From Kudoa neothunni (lineage: Eukaryota > Cnidaria), in the NCBI GenBank assembly GCA_964304625.1, contig OZ199840.1, positions 4,836,001 through 4,900,000 of the forward strand: a DNA stretch of 64,000 bases, in the 5' to 3' direction. The notes below the pieces were generated by a model. It was not told the DNA's origin. It saw nothing but the letters and a program-made list of their open reading frames with translations, and searched no databases. The first letter of the stretch is position 1. The number at the start of each line of letters is the position of its first letter. The position numbers and the translations under genes are program-made. Positions 38,726-52,949 of the stretch are shown in pieces.

Positions 38726-41700
38726 ACATTCGTCAGCTAATAAATTCATAAATTTCAAGTTTTAAATTAAATGACGTGTTTATGACTGTCGGTAAGATAA
38801 AACATATAGAAATACAATAAATTTTATTTACAAGTTTAAAACAGCTTCAGATATTGTTGATGCTGGTTTGTATTTGTTTTCTGATTTTTTAGCGTCCAGT
38901 CCCATTATAACAGGAGTTGATTTTTCTAAAATTCTCTTAAAAACTCAATATATAGAAATTAATTCTTGTGAAGATGAAATGCATTTGTTTTTACGTTGTT
39001 AAATAGTTGAGATATGAGTGGATATTTCATGCTAAATCATCTTACCCATAGTAAACTTATGGACACGCTTTAAATTCCTATAAGTTTAACCTATTGAGTA
39101 TAATGGGATAGATTTATACCCCATTCTTATTTGGAGGGTGTAAATTTTTCAGGTACTTAGAAGGTTAAAGAGTGATACACAACCTTTAATATAAAATGGT
39201 TATATTTTATGTGTGTTCGAATATTTTAGACATTCTATTTTTGTGTTTTACCACGCTTATGTTACACGTTATTATTTTCATAGGATTGTTTGAATTCGTT
39301 TGTGTTCTTCAAATAACTGTTTAAGGAATCAAAGTTACTTTGGCTCTATTATCTGTTTCTATGACTCATTAAGTGTTTCAATAACGGAGAATTACAACAA
39401 TCCATAAAATATTAAAATTATATAAATAATTTAGTTATTAAATATTGAACCAATAATAAATAAAAGTATGGGATATACAATAATGATAATAATAATAATA
39501 AGGTTAAAGTTTTTCTTGACCAACAAATATAATCCTAAAATTGACAAACTAATGGTGGTTATAATAATTGGTTATATATTTGGTTTCTTGCAAATTGATG
39601 GAGTCAACATATCAACACTTTTATTCAGAAATTTCTCATGATAAATTAAATCAAAAACCTTCACATTATAAAATATCGTACTCTGGTTCGCGGATTAGAA
39701 ACACCGCTTACAACTTTTTAATTTGATTTAATATATATGTAGATTTTTTAATCATAGTAAATTAAAGTTTATTTTAAGCCTTGTGATATAATTTTATTGT
39801 ACGAGTAAGTAGCACCTCATGCATGGTTTTACCTCGAAGGTGATTTTGTAATAAGTGTGAGATTGATGTATCTAAAATTGTTTAAATACTCATATTTTTA
39901 TATTATTTATATAACCACCAACTTCTCTACACATATATTGAATTTATTTAGATAAGAATATGATAGTAACAAAAATTACGTAATATTGAGCACCATAGAC
40001 TTTGGGCGCAAAATCCTATGACATATGGATAGTGAAATTATTTATTTATCATATAAATATTAATAATAAACTTTAAGCTTCATACCACTTATAAATTTTT
40101 ATTCAATAATTAATTCTACATTTAAAATATTACGGAATTTTGATGTATTAAAACGATACGGAAACCCCGAATGGGTTAATTGGTTAACCTTCTCGGCACC
40201 TGAAAATCTACTTTACACATTCTTTTTTTGGGATCCAGCGGAAATCACATATTTTTAACTCGAATAATGTAAAAAAGTAATAAGTAATTTGCTAAAATAT
40301 GAAAGAAAACTATGGTTAAAATATTTAAAAATGACCCAATTATAACACCGCCAGTTTTTAGCAATCATTACCAAAACATTTAAAAGTTAAATTATGCATA
40401 TAATTTAATAAGTTTAACTTTATTTTTTAAGATAATGGATTCTACTGAAATTATATATCATTTCACATTAATAAATTCTTAAAAATTGTTTCCCTTTAAT
40501 TAATTTCTTAATAATCACGCCAAATAAATCCCGCAATACATATTGTTTCCAAATAGATAAAACGCAAAATATATATACTATTTTAGTTTTTAATGTTACA
40601 ACATATCACAAAAATAGCTTTTGAATTGCTTTTATTACGGTTGGTTCTACAAACATAAAAACATTCCTAGCTTTCCTGTCTCGAGATCTTGAACAATAAT
40701 AGCATCTCTCACGACAAAGAAATTTGGGTGATTAAAATTTGGATTTGAGAATTAACATATAGAGAAGGATTCGAACATAAGACAATAACTGTTGGTATGC
40801 CATATCATCAAATAATGCGGATAATTATAATTGTCAAACTTGTTAGTATTTGGAAAAAGACTCACCATAAAATATAAGGAATGTATCAGCTAAGGAGTTT
40901 ATTCTGTTTGAACCGCAGGAACTCGAACCTTGAGATTTCGAAAAATATTTCGCTTAGAGTCTTTAATTATTTGAAGTTTCTCAGGAAGCCAATTAACTCA
41001 ACTCCATCCTTATAATTGTATATATTTCGATAGCATTTATCATCTTCAGAAACTTTGAAATGACGTTAATGACAAAATTATCAAAAGCTATCATAAAATT
41101 TATTGATATCAGATTCAATTTCATTCAAACATTATATTAAGAACCATTTATTTCAGCGTTTTACTTGTCGGTGATTATCGGAATTTAACGTACGTATGGT
41201 TTTTTCAATTTTTCTCTGTTTCCTCTCGATAAAATTTTATTTCATTCTCAAAATTGTTGTAAATTATTTTTCTTGGTTGTTTTGTAGAAAAAAACGTGGG
41301 GTCCATCGGACCCCAAAAGAAGGAATGTGAAAGTATTTTGATTATTTCGGGACCTGAATGTACAAATAAAAATTTTCTGTGATATTTTAATAGAACTCAT
41401 ATTTTTAAGGGAATAATTGTGATCTCAAATTCACTGAGGTAATATAAGATTTTCCAAATTGACTCAAACATTCTTTAAGGTCCATTGGACCTCAAAGACT
41501 CTCGGAAGGTTGAGTCAGGAATTTTTCAACATTTTTTTTCTTATTGACTTTATACTACTAATATAACGATTTTTTGAACGTTGGGTATATCTTTTGTTTT
41601 TCGAATCATTAAAGTACAATTTGTCACTATAATATTGAAATAATCTTAATTTAGACAGATCTTGCCCGTAATATAGAAGATTAATAATTTCAAATTCGTT

Positions 41701-43009
41701 ATATGTTATAACATATAAGTTATAACACCTTGAATTTTCTTGAAAATGGTATAATTTATATAAAGAATCGCAATTACTTATATTAGTTGAAGCAGAACCG
41801 ATATAGGTAAAATGTGCACTTCAAAAAATGTACATAACATCAATTCAGCGGTTTTTCATTTTTAAGCATATAGGAACCATAAATTTAGAAAAATTGTTTA
41901 TTTAAATAAAATAATTGTTTGGTGAGGTTTTTTGTTACATCTTTTTATCCGTAAAATATTTCTCCAACATTTCATAATTTCCGTGTTTACATAATTCATT
42001 GTGCTTGTTTCTAGTTTATATCAATATAAATTTAGCGCGGTAAAAATTAGATCCTTTAAACATTTTCTATTTAATTTTACTCCTAGTTTGTTATATAATT
42101 TTGTTTCGAATGCCAATTTTTAAATATCATTATCGACATTATTTTTTTGTGTTTATATAGATTATGTTTTGTAATTAAAAAGAAATTCAGGTATCATTAG
42201 TTTATTGGAATCGATTTATAGTTGAATAACCACGATTACTAGAGTACACTCCCTATAGCCTTCGATCACCCTTGCAAGCCCTTAATTACTGATAATACTA
42301 CTACGAGAGAATTATCTCCATTAATTTTGTTTGTGATCTCATTTACTTGATAAAACAAAAGTATTGATTACATTTTTATAAAAATTCCACGATCCAATAA
42401 TGTATTATTTTATACCAAATTCATGCCATATATAACAGCTTCTGTATTTAGAGTGAAAACTAAACAATTCTTAGTTATATTACATAATGACTCAATTAAT
42501 TAACCTATAGTCAGCATTTTTTGCGAAGTTAATAATTATGAAGAAAGAAATGTTCCAATAATTTATTAGTCATCATTTGTTTGCCTACATATTCAATATT
42601 CAGATCGAATGAACCAACCCACGTAAAAGGTAACTCTTCAAGTTTTATCCTGGAAAAGCCAAGAAACGAATTAGTAATTACTTAAATCCATATTTAACTA
42701 AAATATACATTACATTCCGATATGATATTATCCCAAATAATAATTTAAATCATTTCCTCAAAATAAATATTCCTGTTAATCATTAACAATATGTATGTTA
42801 TTGTGATGGATATATTCAATTATTAAAAAATTTATGTATATGATCTAAAAATAACTTGTCATATCCAAGTAATAAATATATTTTAATTCCATAAGAAAAA
42901 TATTCAAATAAATATTAATCTCCCTGAAGATTAATTATTATTTTAATTTATAAAATTTTTTATGTGATTATCGTTAATAGATTAGTTACGTTAGAGTGTG
43001 TCTATTGCA
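38726..43009. other. Gene-poor AT-rich DNA with transposon-end remnants
   Basis: No gene was found in 4.3 kb. Palindromes GGGGTCCATCGGACCCC (41298-41314) and GGTCCATTGGACC (41479-41491), plus AACCTTC-type motifs near 40190 and 41510, look like remains of small non-autonomous piggyBac-like elements. A short AAT microsatellite lies near 39482-39500. Confidence 0.45.
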
Positions 43010-46000
43010 ATGAATTACTATTTGGGAATATTCCTTATCCTATGCGGTAAAATTAATTTGAATTAGAAATTTTATTCATGTATAATAGGGAAACCAAAGG
43101 TTGCAATTTTACAAGCTAACACCGGAGATGTTCATTCTGCTACATATAAAATTGTGAACGAGCCAGAGGAGGTTCCAAAAATTCAATTTGCACTGGATGG
43201 CTCCGGCTACAGTGATAAATTTTGCAAGATCGAATGGCGAAATGAAATTTCGAATATGTATGAAAAGATCTCCCCTTGCTCAGGGTCTGCCGAGGAAATA
43301 AACGGCAAATGTGTTAGGTCATGTACGATTGATATCGTCACTGATTTCAAAATGTTTTCTCCGAGGTCAAGGTTCGTGTTAGTTTTCAAGGGATCCGATA
43401 AAAGTAGTGTGGCAGATTTATCCAGTGGAGGAAAGGTTTATGGATTCCAAAAACGTAATTAAGTTTTAGAAAATGACCAACTGAGTTTTTAATAGCATTA
43501 TTGGTTGACCCAGACGTAGAAATAAGCAAATCTGAAGAAAATTTTATATTTGGAACCAGTACATGCCCACCTATTAAATGCCCTATATATCATGAAGATT
43601 TGTTATTAGCTGAAGGCACAGCCTCAATTTTAGGTTGTAACTCCATGAATACTGATAATTTGGTCGACTTGGATATTTTTTTATTTTCCTATGAAATTAA
43701 ATGTGACAATTACCCAGTTTTCTATTATCATCTAAGAAATAAGTACACATTAAAGCAATCTGGATTTGATGAGCCTCAATACTACGTAAGTCATAAGCCG
43801 TACAATAGCAACAATTTGATTATAAAATTTACTCGAATATTTAACTCTGATATATGCCGTTTCAGCGTTAGAAATGCCGAATATATTATATCAACCCAAT
43901 CAGTAAATGATTATGAATCAAAGTGTGGTGGTGATATCGATCAAGATTGTTATGCGCCATGTGGAAATTTGACGCTAAAAATTAAACATCCAACACCTTT
44001 CGTCGAGGTATTAATACAAACAAGGTATCACTCTATAGAAAAATTAAAAAATAATCCCAGTAAATATTACGAAGGATATGTGAAGAAAAAATATGGTACA
44101 GCTTTATCATTTTTAGTAGTTTCAACATTGTTCGTTTAGCTGTTGCTGAAAGTGATGACGCTACGGATGATTTAGTGGAAAATGAAGTTATCGGTGGTTT
44201 TACCTTAAATTTGCCCTTGTTTTCACCCTCAACCCTAATCTCTCCAAAATTTTCGCAATGTAAAGTCATCTCTTATGAAGCGAATAGGGTGATGCGACCA
44301 CATGTAACGAGTCACTGCATGAACGACCCTCCACCTTGCGATAATGTCTGCACTTCGAAATTAACAATAATTGGTCTGTCTAATGGAAAATCATATATAT
44401 TTGAAATAGAAACCGATGATGGAGCAGGTTTACCAAATAGCTTCAAAGAAAAAATATTCTATAGATCAGGTAAATGATTAGAAATTTATTTGTCATGTTG
44501 ATTTTTCTTCTACCTAGTAGGCGACCCTTTTACTCCTACGTTATCATCAAATACAAACGAAAGAAATATAGTCCTAAGTATTACTCCAAGTAGTGCTCGA
44601 ACAATAGATAGCGCCAAATGTGTTATCTATATAAGTCCTGCCGATGAGGAATATTATAGATTTGCCTTATGTGATCAACATTCTTGCATGGGGTTTCTCG
44701 AAAGCGAACGTACCATTACTGGACTAACTCCTGGAACCAATTATAAAATTAAAATTGTTACCGATCACACGTATGAGATCAAAACAATTGAATCAATCCA
44801 AACCGGTAAGTAAATTATAATGATGATATTGAGATAACTGAACGAGTAGAATATTACACTATGTCGTTTTCCAATACAACTGATGAAAGAGGATTTTATC
44901 TGAATGCATCCTTCCAACCAAGTGATAATTATACTCGGAAATCTATCTGTTACTATGAAGTTAAAATCAAATTATCCAGTGGAAACAAGTTACTATATAG
45001 ATGTCCATCACCATTACAGATCCCTGACACGTTAAAGGAGGATATTATTATTCCATCTACTTCTGATACAGTCACACTTGAAAATCTAATTGATATAAAA
45101 GCTGCGTCATTAAAAACTAATCACCCTTGTGAATCGAACCCACCCTGTTCTAATATATCATTGGTTGACATTTATGACCAAATGTATGAATACCAAATAA
45201 CTGTCACTGGATTTCTTTTGTCCGAACCAACGCAAATCGATATTCCGAAAGGTTCATTTTTTAAATCATCAGGAATAATTAAATATATTTTGTTTTTATA
45301 AATCTAAATTAATTAGGAGAAGCCTTAACTGTCGCTACCGCTCCAGATAAAGTCATTTCTGTAACATTAAAACGCGAAACAGGAAAACTTGTGGTAACGG
45401 CTGTGTTACCAGAAGAAACTGCTGATGATGATGATGATACAAAATGCAAATGGGAACTAAGAATCTTAAGTTCTGATGGTCACAAAATACTTGATAGAAA
45501 ATGCTTGGGCATAATTGGCACTAACTGCCCCCAGCTTCCACTTTGTAAAGATTTTGAAATCCAAGACTGTGATGATTACGGTTATGAATTAACTGTGTTC
45601 AAGAGTGACGACCAAACAATTAATGGTGTCGCTAAGTTAGAAAAAAGTGACTTTTTTCAGTCGAAGGGACGCTAAAATCGTTGTATAGTAGGTGAAAATA
45701 ACTCGATGAAGGATGACGAAGACGACGAAACATCAGAGAGTGACATGGAAGATGAATCATCGGAAAGTGATGTAAACGATAACTCATCCGAGATCACACA
45801 AACAGCTGGAACGAGACGGAAATCTGAGTATTTTTTATTTACTTTTTTTAATATTATCCATTATTTACTTTTGTATTTTTTAAACTATTTTTTAGTTGGA
45901 AAGGGCTCTTGTAACATTTATTATATGTGATTTTATTGAAATTAATTCTTAGAACAGTAGCTTCGACGATAGTAGGACTTTTCATTATAGCCCTTATAAT

Positions 46001-46085
46001 CTATAAAATTGTGCAATCAAAGAATAAAAGACCAGATGAGATTTGGCAATTACCGCGTGATGCACACAAAGAAAAATTCTACTGA
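43010..46085 (+). CDS. Copy A: single-pass membrane protein with modular Cys-containing FN3-like ectodomain
   Basis: Nine exons give 872 residues: 43010-43046, 43089-43454, 43496-44095, 44140-44469, 44521-44805, 44850-45251, 45317-45646, 45692-45827, 45953-46085. Exon 1 is a signal peptide (MNYYLGIFLILC). Exons 2-7 are extracellular modules at residues 13-134, 135-334, 335-444, 445-539, 540-673 and 674-783, each bounded by phase-1 introns. Exons 4 and 5 carry the G-L-x-P/N-G-x-x-Y signature of fibronectin-III or Ig-like folds (LTIIGLSNGKSYIFEI, ITGLTPGTNYKIKI). Cysteines recur in pairs, for example CYAPC in exon 3. Exon 8 is a very acidic Asp/Glu/Ser stalk. Exon 9 holds one helix (STIVGLFIIALIIYKIV) and a 24-residue basic/polar tail without catalytic domain. 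I recognise no family. It is intact and about 30% alike to copies B and C by eye. Confidence 0.82.
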
Positions 46086-48685
46086 TTGAATTAAATTTTT
46101 AATACTAGTCGGTCGATCTAAATTTTCTTCTCATTCCTTAACTATTTGTTATTGTTTATATATCATTAAAAGAAAAATGAATTGCACGAATACAATTTTT
46201 AAATCAAGAAATCTTGTAGAATTTTTAAATGGTGGCAGATAAAGTTCAATATTTGAATTAAGAATTTTATACTTCCGTACACGGTAGAGCTCCTGTGTAG
46301 CGTAGTTGATGGTTTTCGTCAAAGTTTTAATTAAATTTGAAATATTTTTGATTGTTATGGTTACATATGTGAAAAAGAATATGAAAACGAAATAAAAATA
46401 AATACCACTACGCAGGGAAATTTTAATGATTTGTTATAGAGAAGTAATTATGTCTATTTTTAATCCTATTATTTACATAAATTATAAATTTAAACGTCCA
46501 ATATGGTGATATTTAAGAAATATTTCATTTTAAAAATAAAATAAAAACTATTTAGTTACGCTAAAAGTACTTTCAGGTGAAATCGCAATGTCTTTAAATC
46601 ATATTAATTAAGTGGGCGTTTTGTTATGAGTTTAATTAACATTAATTAAAGATATTCAAATTCAAAATCATTTTTATCGATGGAGCACAAATAATAATGT
46701 AAAACTATTTCATTACCCAATAAATATTCAAAGATGAAATTATCTTTAATTCAAAAAATCTATAATATGGATATTATTATGAGATAAAAAATATATATGT
46801 GAATTTTCTATAGTTTAAAAAATAATGATTGATATTGATCTTTTTAAAAATTATTTAGGGGACTTTAAAGTGTTTTTTTATATATCTAGTTAGTTTTTTA
46901 TATGAAAAAATAACAAACGTCTACTCTAAAAAAAGGGCTATTATAGTATGATAAAAATTTTGATAACCAAATGATACAAGTATTTTAATAGACAGTTCCT
47001 TCGATATCGATAATCAGTATCTCTAAGTCAACAATTTAAAACTATGTAAATACACTAACAATGATTTTATAGACGAGTCGAGTATCATCAATCATTAAAG
47101 AATGTTCTAAAAAATCATACATGTCTTTAAAAAATACAAAAGGTAAATAACATTTAAAATTAAAGGTATATTTTCTCGTTTAAGAAATTTAATTTTTAGT
47201 GATAATTTCATCGTGTAACCGATGTCGTAGGGAACTGTAATATTTTCTTATTTAATTCAATGTATTTATTTTCTGATGATAATTACTATTCTTGTAACCG
47301 ATAATGTTACGAACTAATTATGAAATTGAAATAATTCCCCAAAAAATCTATGTACTAAAATTAAATTTATTTTAAGTATTAAAATATAAAGAACAGATTT
47401 TAATTTTAAACAGACAATTTCAGAAATTAGAAATATCGTCATTAGCGTTAAAGATCTTTACCATTTAATGACTTAAATATATTAACTACAATTAGAAGGT
47501 AATATTCGATTATATATGTCAGAAGTTTAAAACATTTTATCTCATACGTATGCGCTTATCTCGATGTTAGGTATTGATATATTATAACTAGGCATGCAGT
47601 TTTTGTCGTCTATTTTAGGAGGAATCGAGGTCTATAAATAAAGCAAAATTTTTCGACGTTTTTATGCATAGATGAGATTATACACAGATTTGCGCAAATA
47701 TCTCTGACACAAAAACACAAATTAACATTTCATATAATATAACAAAATTATATTTTAATTTTACTATTTTAATATAATTATAATGCCATAAAAATTTTTT
47801 ACTCTTGAAAGAACATGCCTAATATCCAAAAAAATTTTAATAGCGGATGAAGACAACAGTTTGTTTAAAAATATTGTCGGAAAAGTGGGCATTTCTAAAA
47901 TCTTTTTTGTCAAACAATGTAGGTAAGTGCTTAAAAACGGGAGTTTTAACATTAGAAAGTGAGCGTGCTAAAGGACAATATTTTTGGGAAAAACTTCTAG
48001 GTCTTGTGTGATTATCTATTATTTTAAATGTTCATCTATCATACGTGTCAGCTGAAACAAGGTAAATCTTTATTTTTTGATTTTTATGATATCTTAATAA
48101 CGTAAGGAACTAGGATAATTGTGCTTTAACTTTTCTATTATTCAAAGATGTTTAAATAATGCAAAATATTTGTGCACATGGTTTTTTTTTGTAGGTAACG
48201 TTGACTTGCGACATTTATAAACAAATTCACTTTTAATAATTTTTAAATTAACTCAATCCTCAATAAAATACTTCAAATCACATCTTTTTCCCGACCATTC
48301 TTACTACGGCGCTGTTTCCTAAAAAATCCGAAAAAATAAACGTCGAATCGTCATGATAAAATCGAAGGTTTAATTCGCTTGAAATTTAAAATTGCATGCC
48401 CTAATTATAGCGTAGTAGAGCCTAAATACCGATTTACTGCGCTATAACATCCATCTTATATCATCACATACATTTTTATTAATTTTTTAAACAGCAAACT
48501 TTTTGAAGTAAACGCAGTTGCTATTAATACTCACTCTATTTAAAACTCTAGTTCAAAAATATAATTTATTGCGAACCTTATATTAAATTTGTTTAATAAG
48601 AGTAGTATGTTTTACATTGAATTTTTTATTTTTTCATATTTGTTTATCATATATAACAATATTCAATAATAAACATAATTAATTT
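46086..48685. other. AT-rich intergenic DNA
   Basis: No gene or recognisable element. The minus frame at 47764-47952 has no family similarity. Confidence 0.45.
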
Positions 48686-48693
48686 GAAAATTA

Positions 48694-50259
48694 GGTGATG
48701 GGGAGTATACGCCTCATCCAATTTAGCCTTTTCCACATGCTTGACATTCCCGATTTTACTCAAAACTTGTTTTACACTATTTTTAAATATTAAATGAATA
48801 GAAAGAACTCCAAAATAATTCCCTGGAAAATTATGGCATCTGCCCTTCGGGTTAAATCGGGGCGCGCGCACGCTTGTGCGCATTTTGGTTTTCCGTTGTT
48901 TTAAACTCCATTTTATCAGTTAAACAACTTTTCTACAACTAGTTTCTTTTTATTATTTATTAATCAATGTAAAACAGTCTATTATTGCTATGATGTATAT
49001 ACTTTAAAGGTTACAGGAAAAAAATACAATTTGTATATGTTAGACTTCAATTCCTAAAATAAAAAATCGACTAAAAAATTTCAAGAAATTAGTTTTAGTT
49101 TATATATTTTTTTTATATCTTGTTAATGGTTGTTGACGATATGATTATGAAAATACAGTAGCATGTGATTGTATGTTTCTTTTATTGTTATTTCTGTCGG
49201 AAATTTATCTTAGAAATTATTTTTTCTAAATTATAAATATCTAATAATTACATTTTTTTAATTTTAGAGTTAAAAGACACCTCTAGATATCGATGTTGTA
49301 ATTATGTCTACAAAATACATTATTACCCAAATCATTTTAATATTATTACGTAACATAAAAACGTAGAAGAATGTTAGTTAATTTTTATTTCATAAAATTC
49401 GAATATGTTAAACAATAAATTTATGTTATCAGGTGGAAAAAATGAATAAATATTTAAAACATAATCAAAATGGTTCATAATACAATTGTCGCATAGATTT
49501 AACACGATGTGGCAATATTAACTTTGGAATCATTTACACGACTGAAACTCCACGTCACTATGTATTGTTGTAAATACTAATTTCCACTTCGTGATGAAGT
49601 TACTTTTTCCAAACTCAACAAAATTATTCACGCTTAATCATTTATACCAAATGAACAGTTATTTTTAACAATACACTCCCCTAACTTTGACGCTTATTAA
49701 TAAACTTTAACGCCTAAAAAATATTTTATGCAAATCTGCTTAATAATAAAGTTAAGAAAACATCATATCTCTCAAAATGTTTTATTCGACCAGTTAAATT
49801 GAATAGTCTGATGAAATATCTGAAGGAGGTTAGGAGTTTCATATATAATATATTATCGCATGTATTATTGATAATAAATATAACGCCGAAAGCAACCTAC
49901 TGGCGATAAAACAATGATAAATCCGAAAAATTAAAATAATCAATAGAATAAATTTTAATTGTATTCGCCAATTTAGAATATGGTCACCATTTTCCAATTT
50001 AAACGAAACTAGTTGTAGAAAAGTTGTTTAAACTGATAAAATGGAGTTTAAAACAACGGAAAACCAAAATGCGCACAAGCGTGCGCGCGCCCCGATTTAA
50101 CCCGAAGGGCAGATGCCATAATTTTCCAGGGAATTATTTTGGAGTTCTTTCTATTCATTTAATATTTAAAAATAGTGTAAAACAAGTTTTGAGTAAAATC
50201 GGGAATGTCAAGCATGTGGAAAAGGCTAAATTTGATGAGGCGTATACTCCCTCATTACC
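48694..50259. mobile_element. Non-autonomous transposon with ~253-bp inverted repeats and 8-bp target duplication
   Basis: Positions 48694-48946 and 50005-50259 are near-identical inverted repeats starting GGTGATGGGGAG and, complemented, GGTAATGAGGGAG. The element is flanked by direct GAAAATTA (48686-48693 and 50260-50267). The 1.06-kb interior is AT-rich without coding capacity. Long inverted repeats and an 8-9 bp duplication fit a MULE or Merlin derivative, both present in this window; hAT also makes 8-bp duplications but usually has short repeats. Each arm reads as a 78-89 residue frame (RTSVRAPRFNPKGRCHNF...), which is a consequence of the repeat and not a gene. Near-identity of the arms suggests recent insertion or hairpin-driven correction. 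Confidence 0.88.
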
Positions 50260-50267
50260 GAAAATTA

Positions 50268-50999
50268 GTTATATTGGATTTCATTTATATTAAATATTAA
50301 TAAAGCTTAATTCGGATTTTAATTTATAGTATATGAATTTTTGAAAACATCGATTTTTCATATTATCTGGTTTAATTACCGTATACTTTAACGAATATTT
50401 AATACATGCTAAAATTCGATGCCAGAACAACATTATAAATAAGCCTCAAGAATGCATGCTATATATATATATATATATAGATATAATCCTTCGCCTGTCT
50501 GTACGTGCCCACAAGTGCGCATGTGTGACTATAAATTTTTCCTTATAGAGAGACATTTATGACATTTTTTTCAGAATTACAATGTTTCAAAAAATCTTTA
50601 ATTCATTTTTACACTTCCAAATATCCCCAAAAGAGTTTAGAGAATAGTGGTTTCGTCGATTTAAAGTTTGTTAAACGGATTACCAGATTACAACAGGATT
50701 AACGCCTGCCTACGGTCTGCTGATGATTGGTTAAAGTTAATTTTCACCTTAATATGCTCTATCAAGTGTTGATTAACTGCTGTTATCTGACTTTTTATAT
50801 AATGTTGGTGTTTGTACAAATAAACTCCTTGTTTGTGGAGTTTTAACGTATATTTTAAAAGTTCTATTAATGACCTAAAATATGGGAAAAGGTCTATATT
50901 TGTATTATTAGAAGCGATTTGGTGAGGAATTCTATAATCAGATAGATTGAATCTTTATAATACAAACACCATGTCCGTAGATTTTATTGAAATCATTCG
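50268..50999. other. Intergenic DNA with AT microsatellite
   Basis: Nothing coding. A (TA)n run lies at about 50459-50479. Confidence 0.5.
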
Positions 51000-51199
51000 N
51001 NNNNNNNNNNNNNNNNNNNNNNNNNNNNNNNNNNNNNNNNNNNNNNNNNNNNNNNNNNNNNNNNNNNNNNNNNNNNNNNNNNNNNNNNNNNNNNNNNNNN
51101 NNNNNNNNNNNNNNNNNNNNNNNNNNNNNNNNNNNNNNNNNNNNNNNNNNNNNNNNNNNNNNNNNNNNNNNNNNNNNNNNNNNNNNNNNNNNNNNNNNN
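51000..51199. other. Assembly gap (200 N)
   Basis: The run of exactly 200 unknown bases is probably an arbitrary gap length. It abuts the left end of the piggyBac-like copy, so repeats probably broke the assembly. Confidence 0.99.
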
Positions 51200-52745
51200 T
51201 TAAACCATCCTCAGAGGTTTTTTGAAGTCAATTTGGCCCCAGATTATTACTTGGCAAATTAATTACAAATATTTTTTACAAATTCAATTTCTTTGTATTT
51301 TCTTTTTTTATCGACTTGGTTTTCAGTAAAACAATAAATTTAACAATTTAATTTGTTAAACTTTTAAGTATTTATTTGCAAGTTATAAACAAATGATCGT
51401 AAAGTATAATCAACTGGTTAGTAAATAATTTATTGTTTAAAGCAATAATTTTGGATTTTTTAATGAGAAACCCCCCTTTTAATTTAATTTGTTATAAAAA
51501 AACAATTTAGTATATGATTGAAACACACAATAACTATTTATTTTCACGAATACCATAATACTTTTTCCGTTTGTTTTTCTCCAATTTTTAACTAACTGAA
51601 ACCTCCTATTAAAATCTAATTGAATGACTATCGATGAGTAAATGTAGCATATTCGATGATGAACTAGAATTGCCAGGAAGCGATCCTTCTGACTACTTTT
51701 GGAATCATGAGAGTATGTATGTGAAACAATGGAGATAAATAATTGGAAATTTGAATGTCAGAAAACCTGGAATTACCTGGGATTTCAAAATACCTTGAAA
51801 AACACATTTCGGCTGAAAACATTTTGAAATTACCTCCTGGTCCTGCCGTATATTGTTATCAACGAATCCAAAATATGTAGACTTCTGTTCACATTTTTTT
51901 TGAAACTATCTGTAAAAAAATCGACTACATTAATCTTTTTCGAAAACATCATTTAAAGGACGATTGTATAAATATGGATTCTATTGATTTGAACGGTTAT
52001 TTGGGTAAAGTATTTCTCGATCAAATTGCAAGTCACTTCAGTTTTACAGTATTATAGTGGCTGTAGAATAAAAAAATGAAATGATAGGACGCTGATTCAA
52101 AATGATGAATAAATTTATTGCAACCACATCCATATTCGTCCTTTTTTTGATTCAATCGAATAAATTTTTGCTCAACTTAAATTCATAATAAAAAGTAGAT
52201 AGCCAAAAAATCGTGAAAAAATCTATTGAGTGTATCGAGAAAAACCCGAATAAGGTTTCATTGGCATATTTCCAAAATTATTTAAAACATCCTAAGTCTA
52301 ACTTTGTTTCCGCTCATCAAAAGAAAAAATTAACATTAGAATTATTTTGGAGCATACATGTGTCTAATTTTTTGTTGTATCAATTCGAGAAAACATTTAA
52401 TTTCGTGAGAAATTTTCGTGCTTTATTGAAAATTACTGCGACTTAAGCTAGTATAATTACAAAATACGCCAGAAATTTGCTACTCAATCGAGAAATACTG
52501 TATCTCATTCTATTGGCTATGCAAAAGGATCGCGAGAAACCATTATCTGAACCATTCAGTTTGTCAGAAGGTCGGATTATTTATTGAAAAAATGTAATTG
52601 TTTAAATAGTTAGATAATTCGGATAAAACTTTTAAAAGTTTCATATAATCGTTTTATTGGTGTGAGAAATATAGTTTTGGCTAAATTACCGTGGCTGACT
52701 CGTTTGGGGTAAAATAGACAAACTTTTGAAAACATCGTAAAAGTT
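51200..52745 (+). mobile_element. piggyBac-like transposon, second decayed copy
   Basis: It starts with TTAA at the gap edge, followed by an AACCATCCTC end and GTCAATTTGGCCCC at 51230. It is collinear with the window start: CAGATTATTA, the TATCGACT stretch and the TCGTAAA stretch all recur in order. An acidic frame near 51632-51715 (DDELELPGSDPSDYFW) resembles a piggyBac N-terminus. The stretch at about 52595-52640 matches the DNA just after the Cys-rich tail of the first copy (TAGATAATTCGGATAA in both). Stops throughout make it non-functional. Its right end is probably at 55585-55690, displaced by later insertions. Confidence 0.6.
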
Positions 52746-52949
52746 AAAATATATGATTGTAAATCATTATATATTTAAATGACGATGATAATTCTTTTCC
52801 GGAATATTTTCTCCAATACATAATGTAGTATAGGTAACTTACGATGATAGTTAGGTACATTCGGTAATGTTTTTGGTTGTGTTTTGATTGTGGTTCTCTT
52901 TCGCTATTACCCATAAAATCAGCCACACAATGAAGAGTCTCTAGATTTT

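Noticed and set aside
48647-48883. Minus-strand frame identical in protein to a plus-strand frame at 50024-50293
   Set aside because: Both are readings of the two arms of one inverted-repeat transposon, so their identity reflects the repeat, not a duplicated gene.
50947-51262. Two frames running through the 200-N gap
   Set aside because: They consist mostly of unknown bases and have no coding support.
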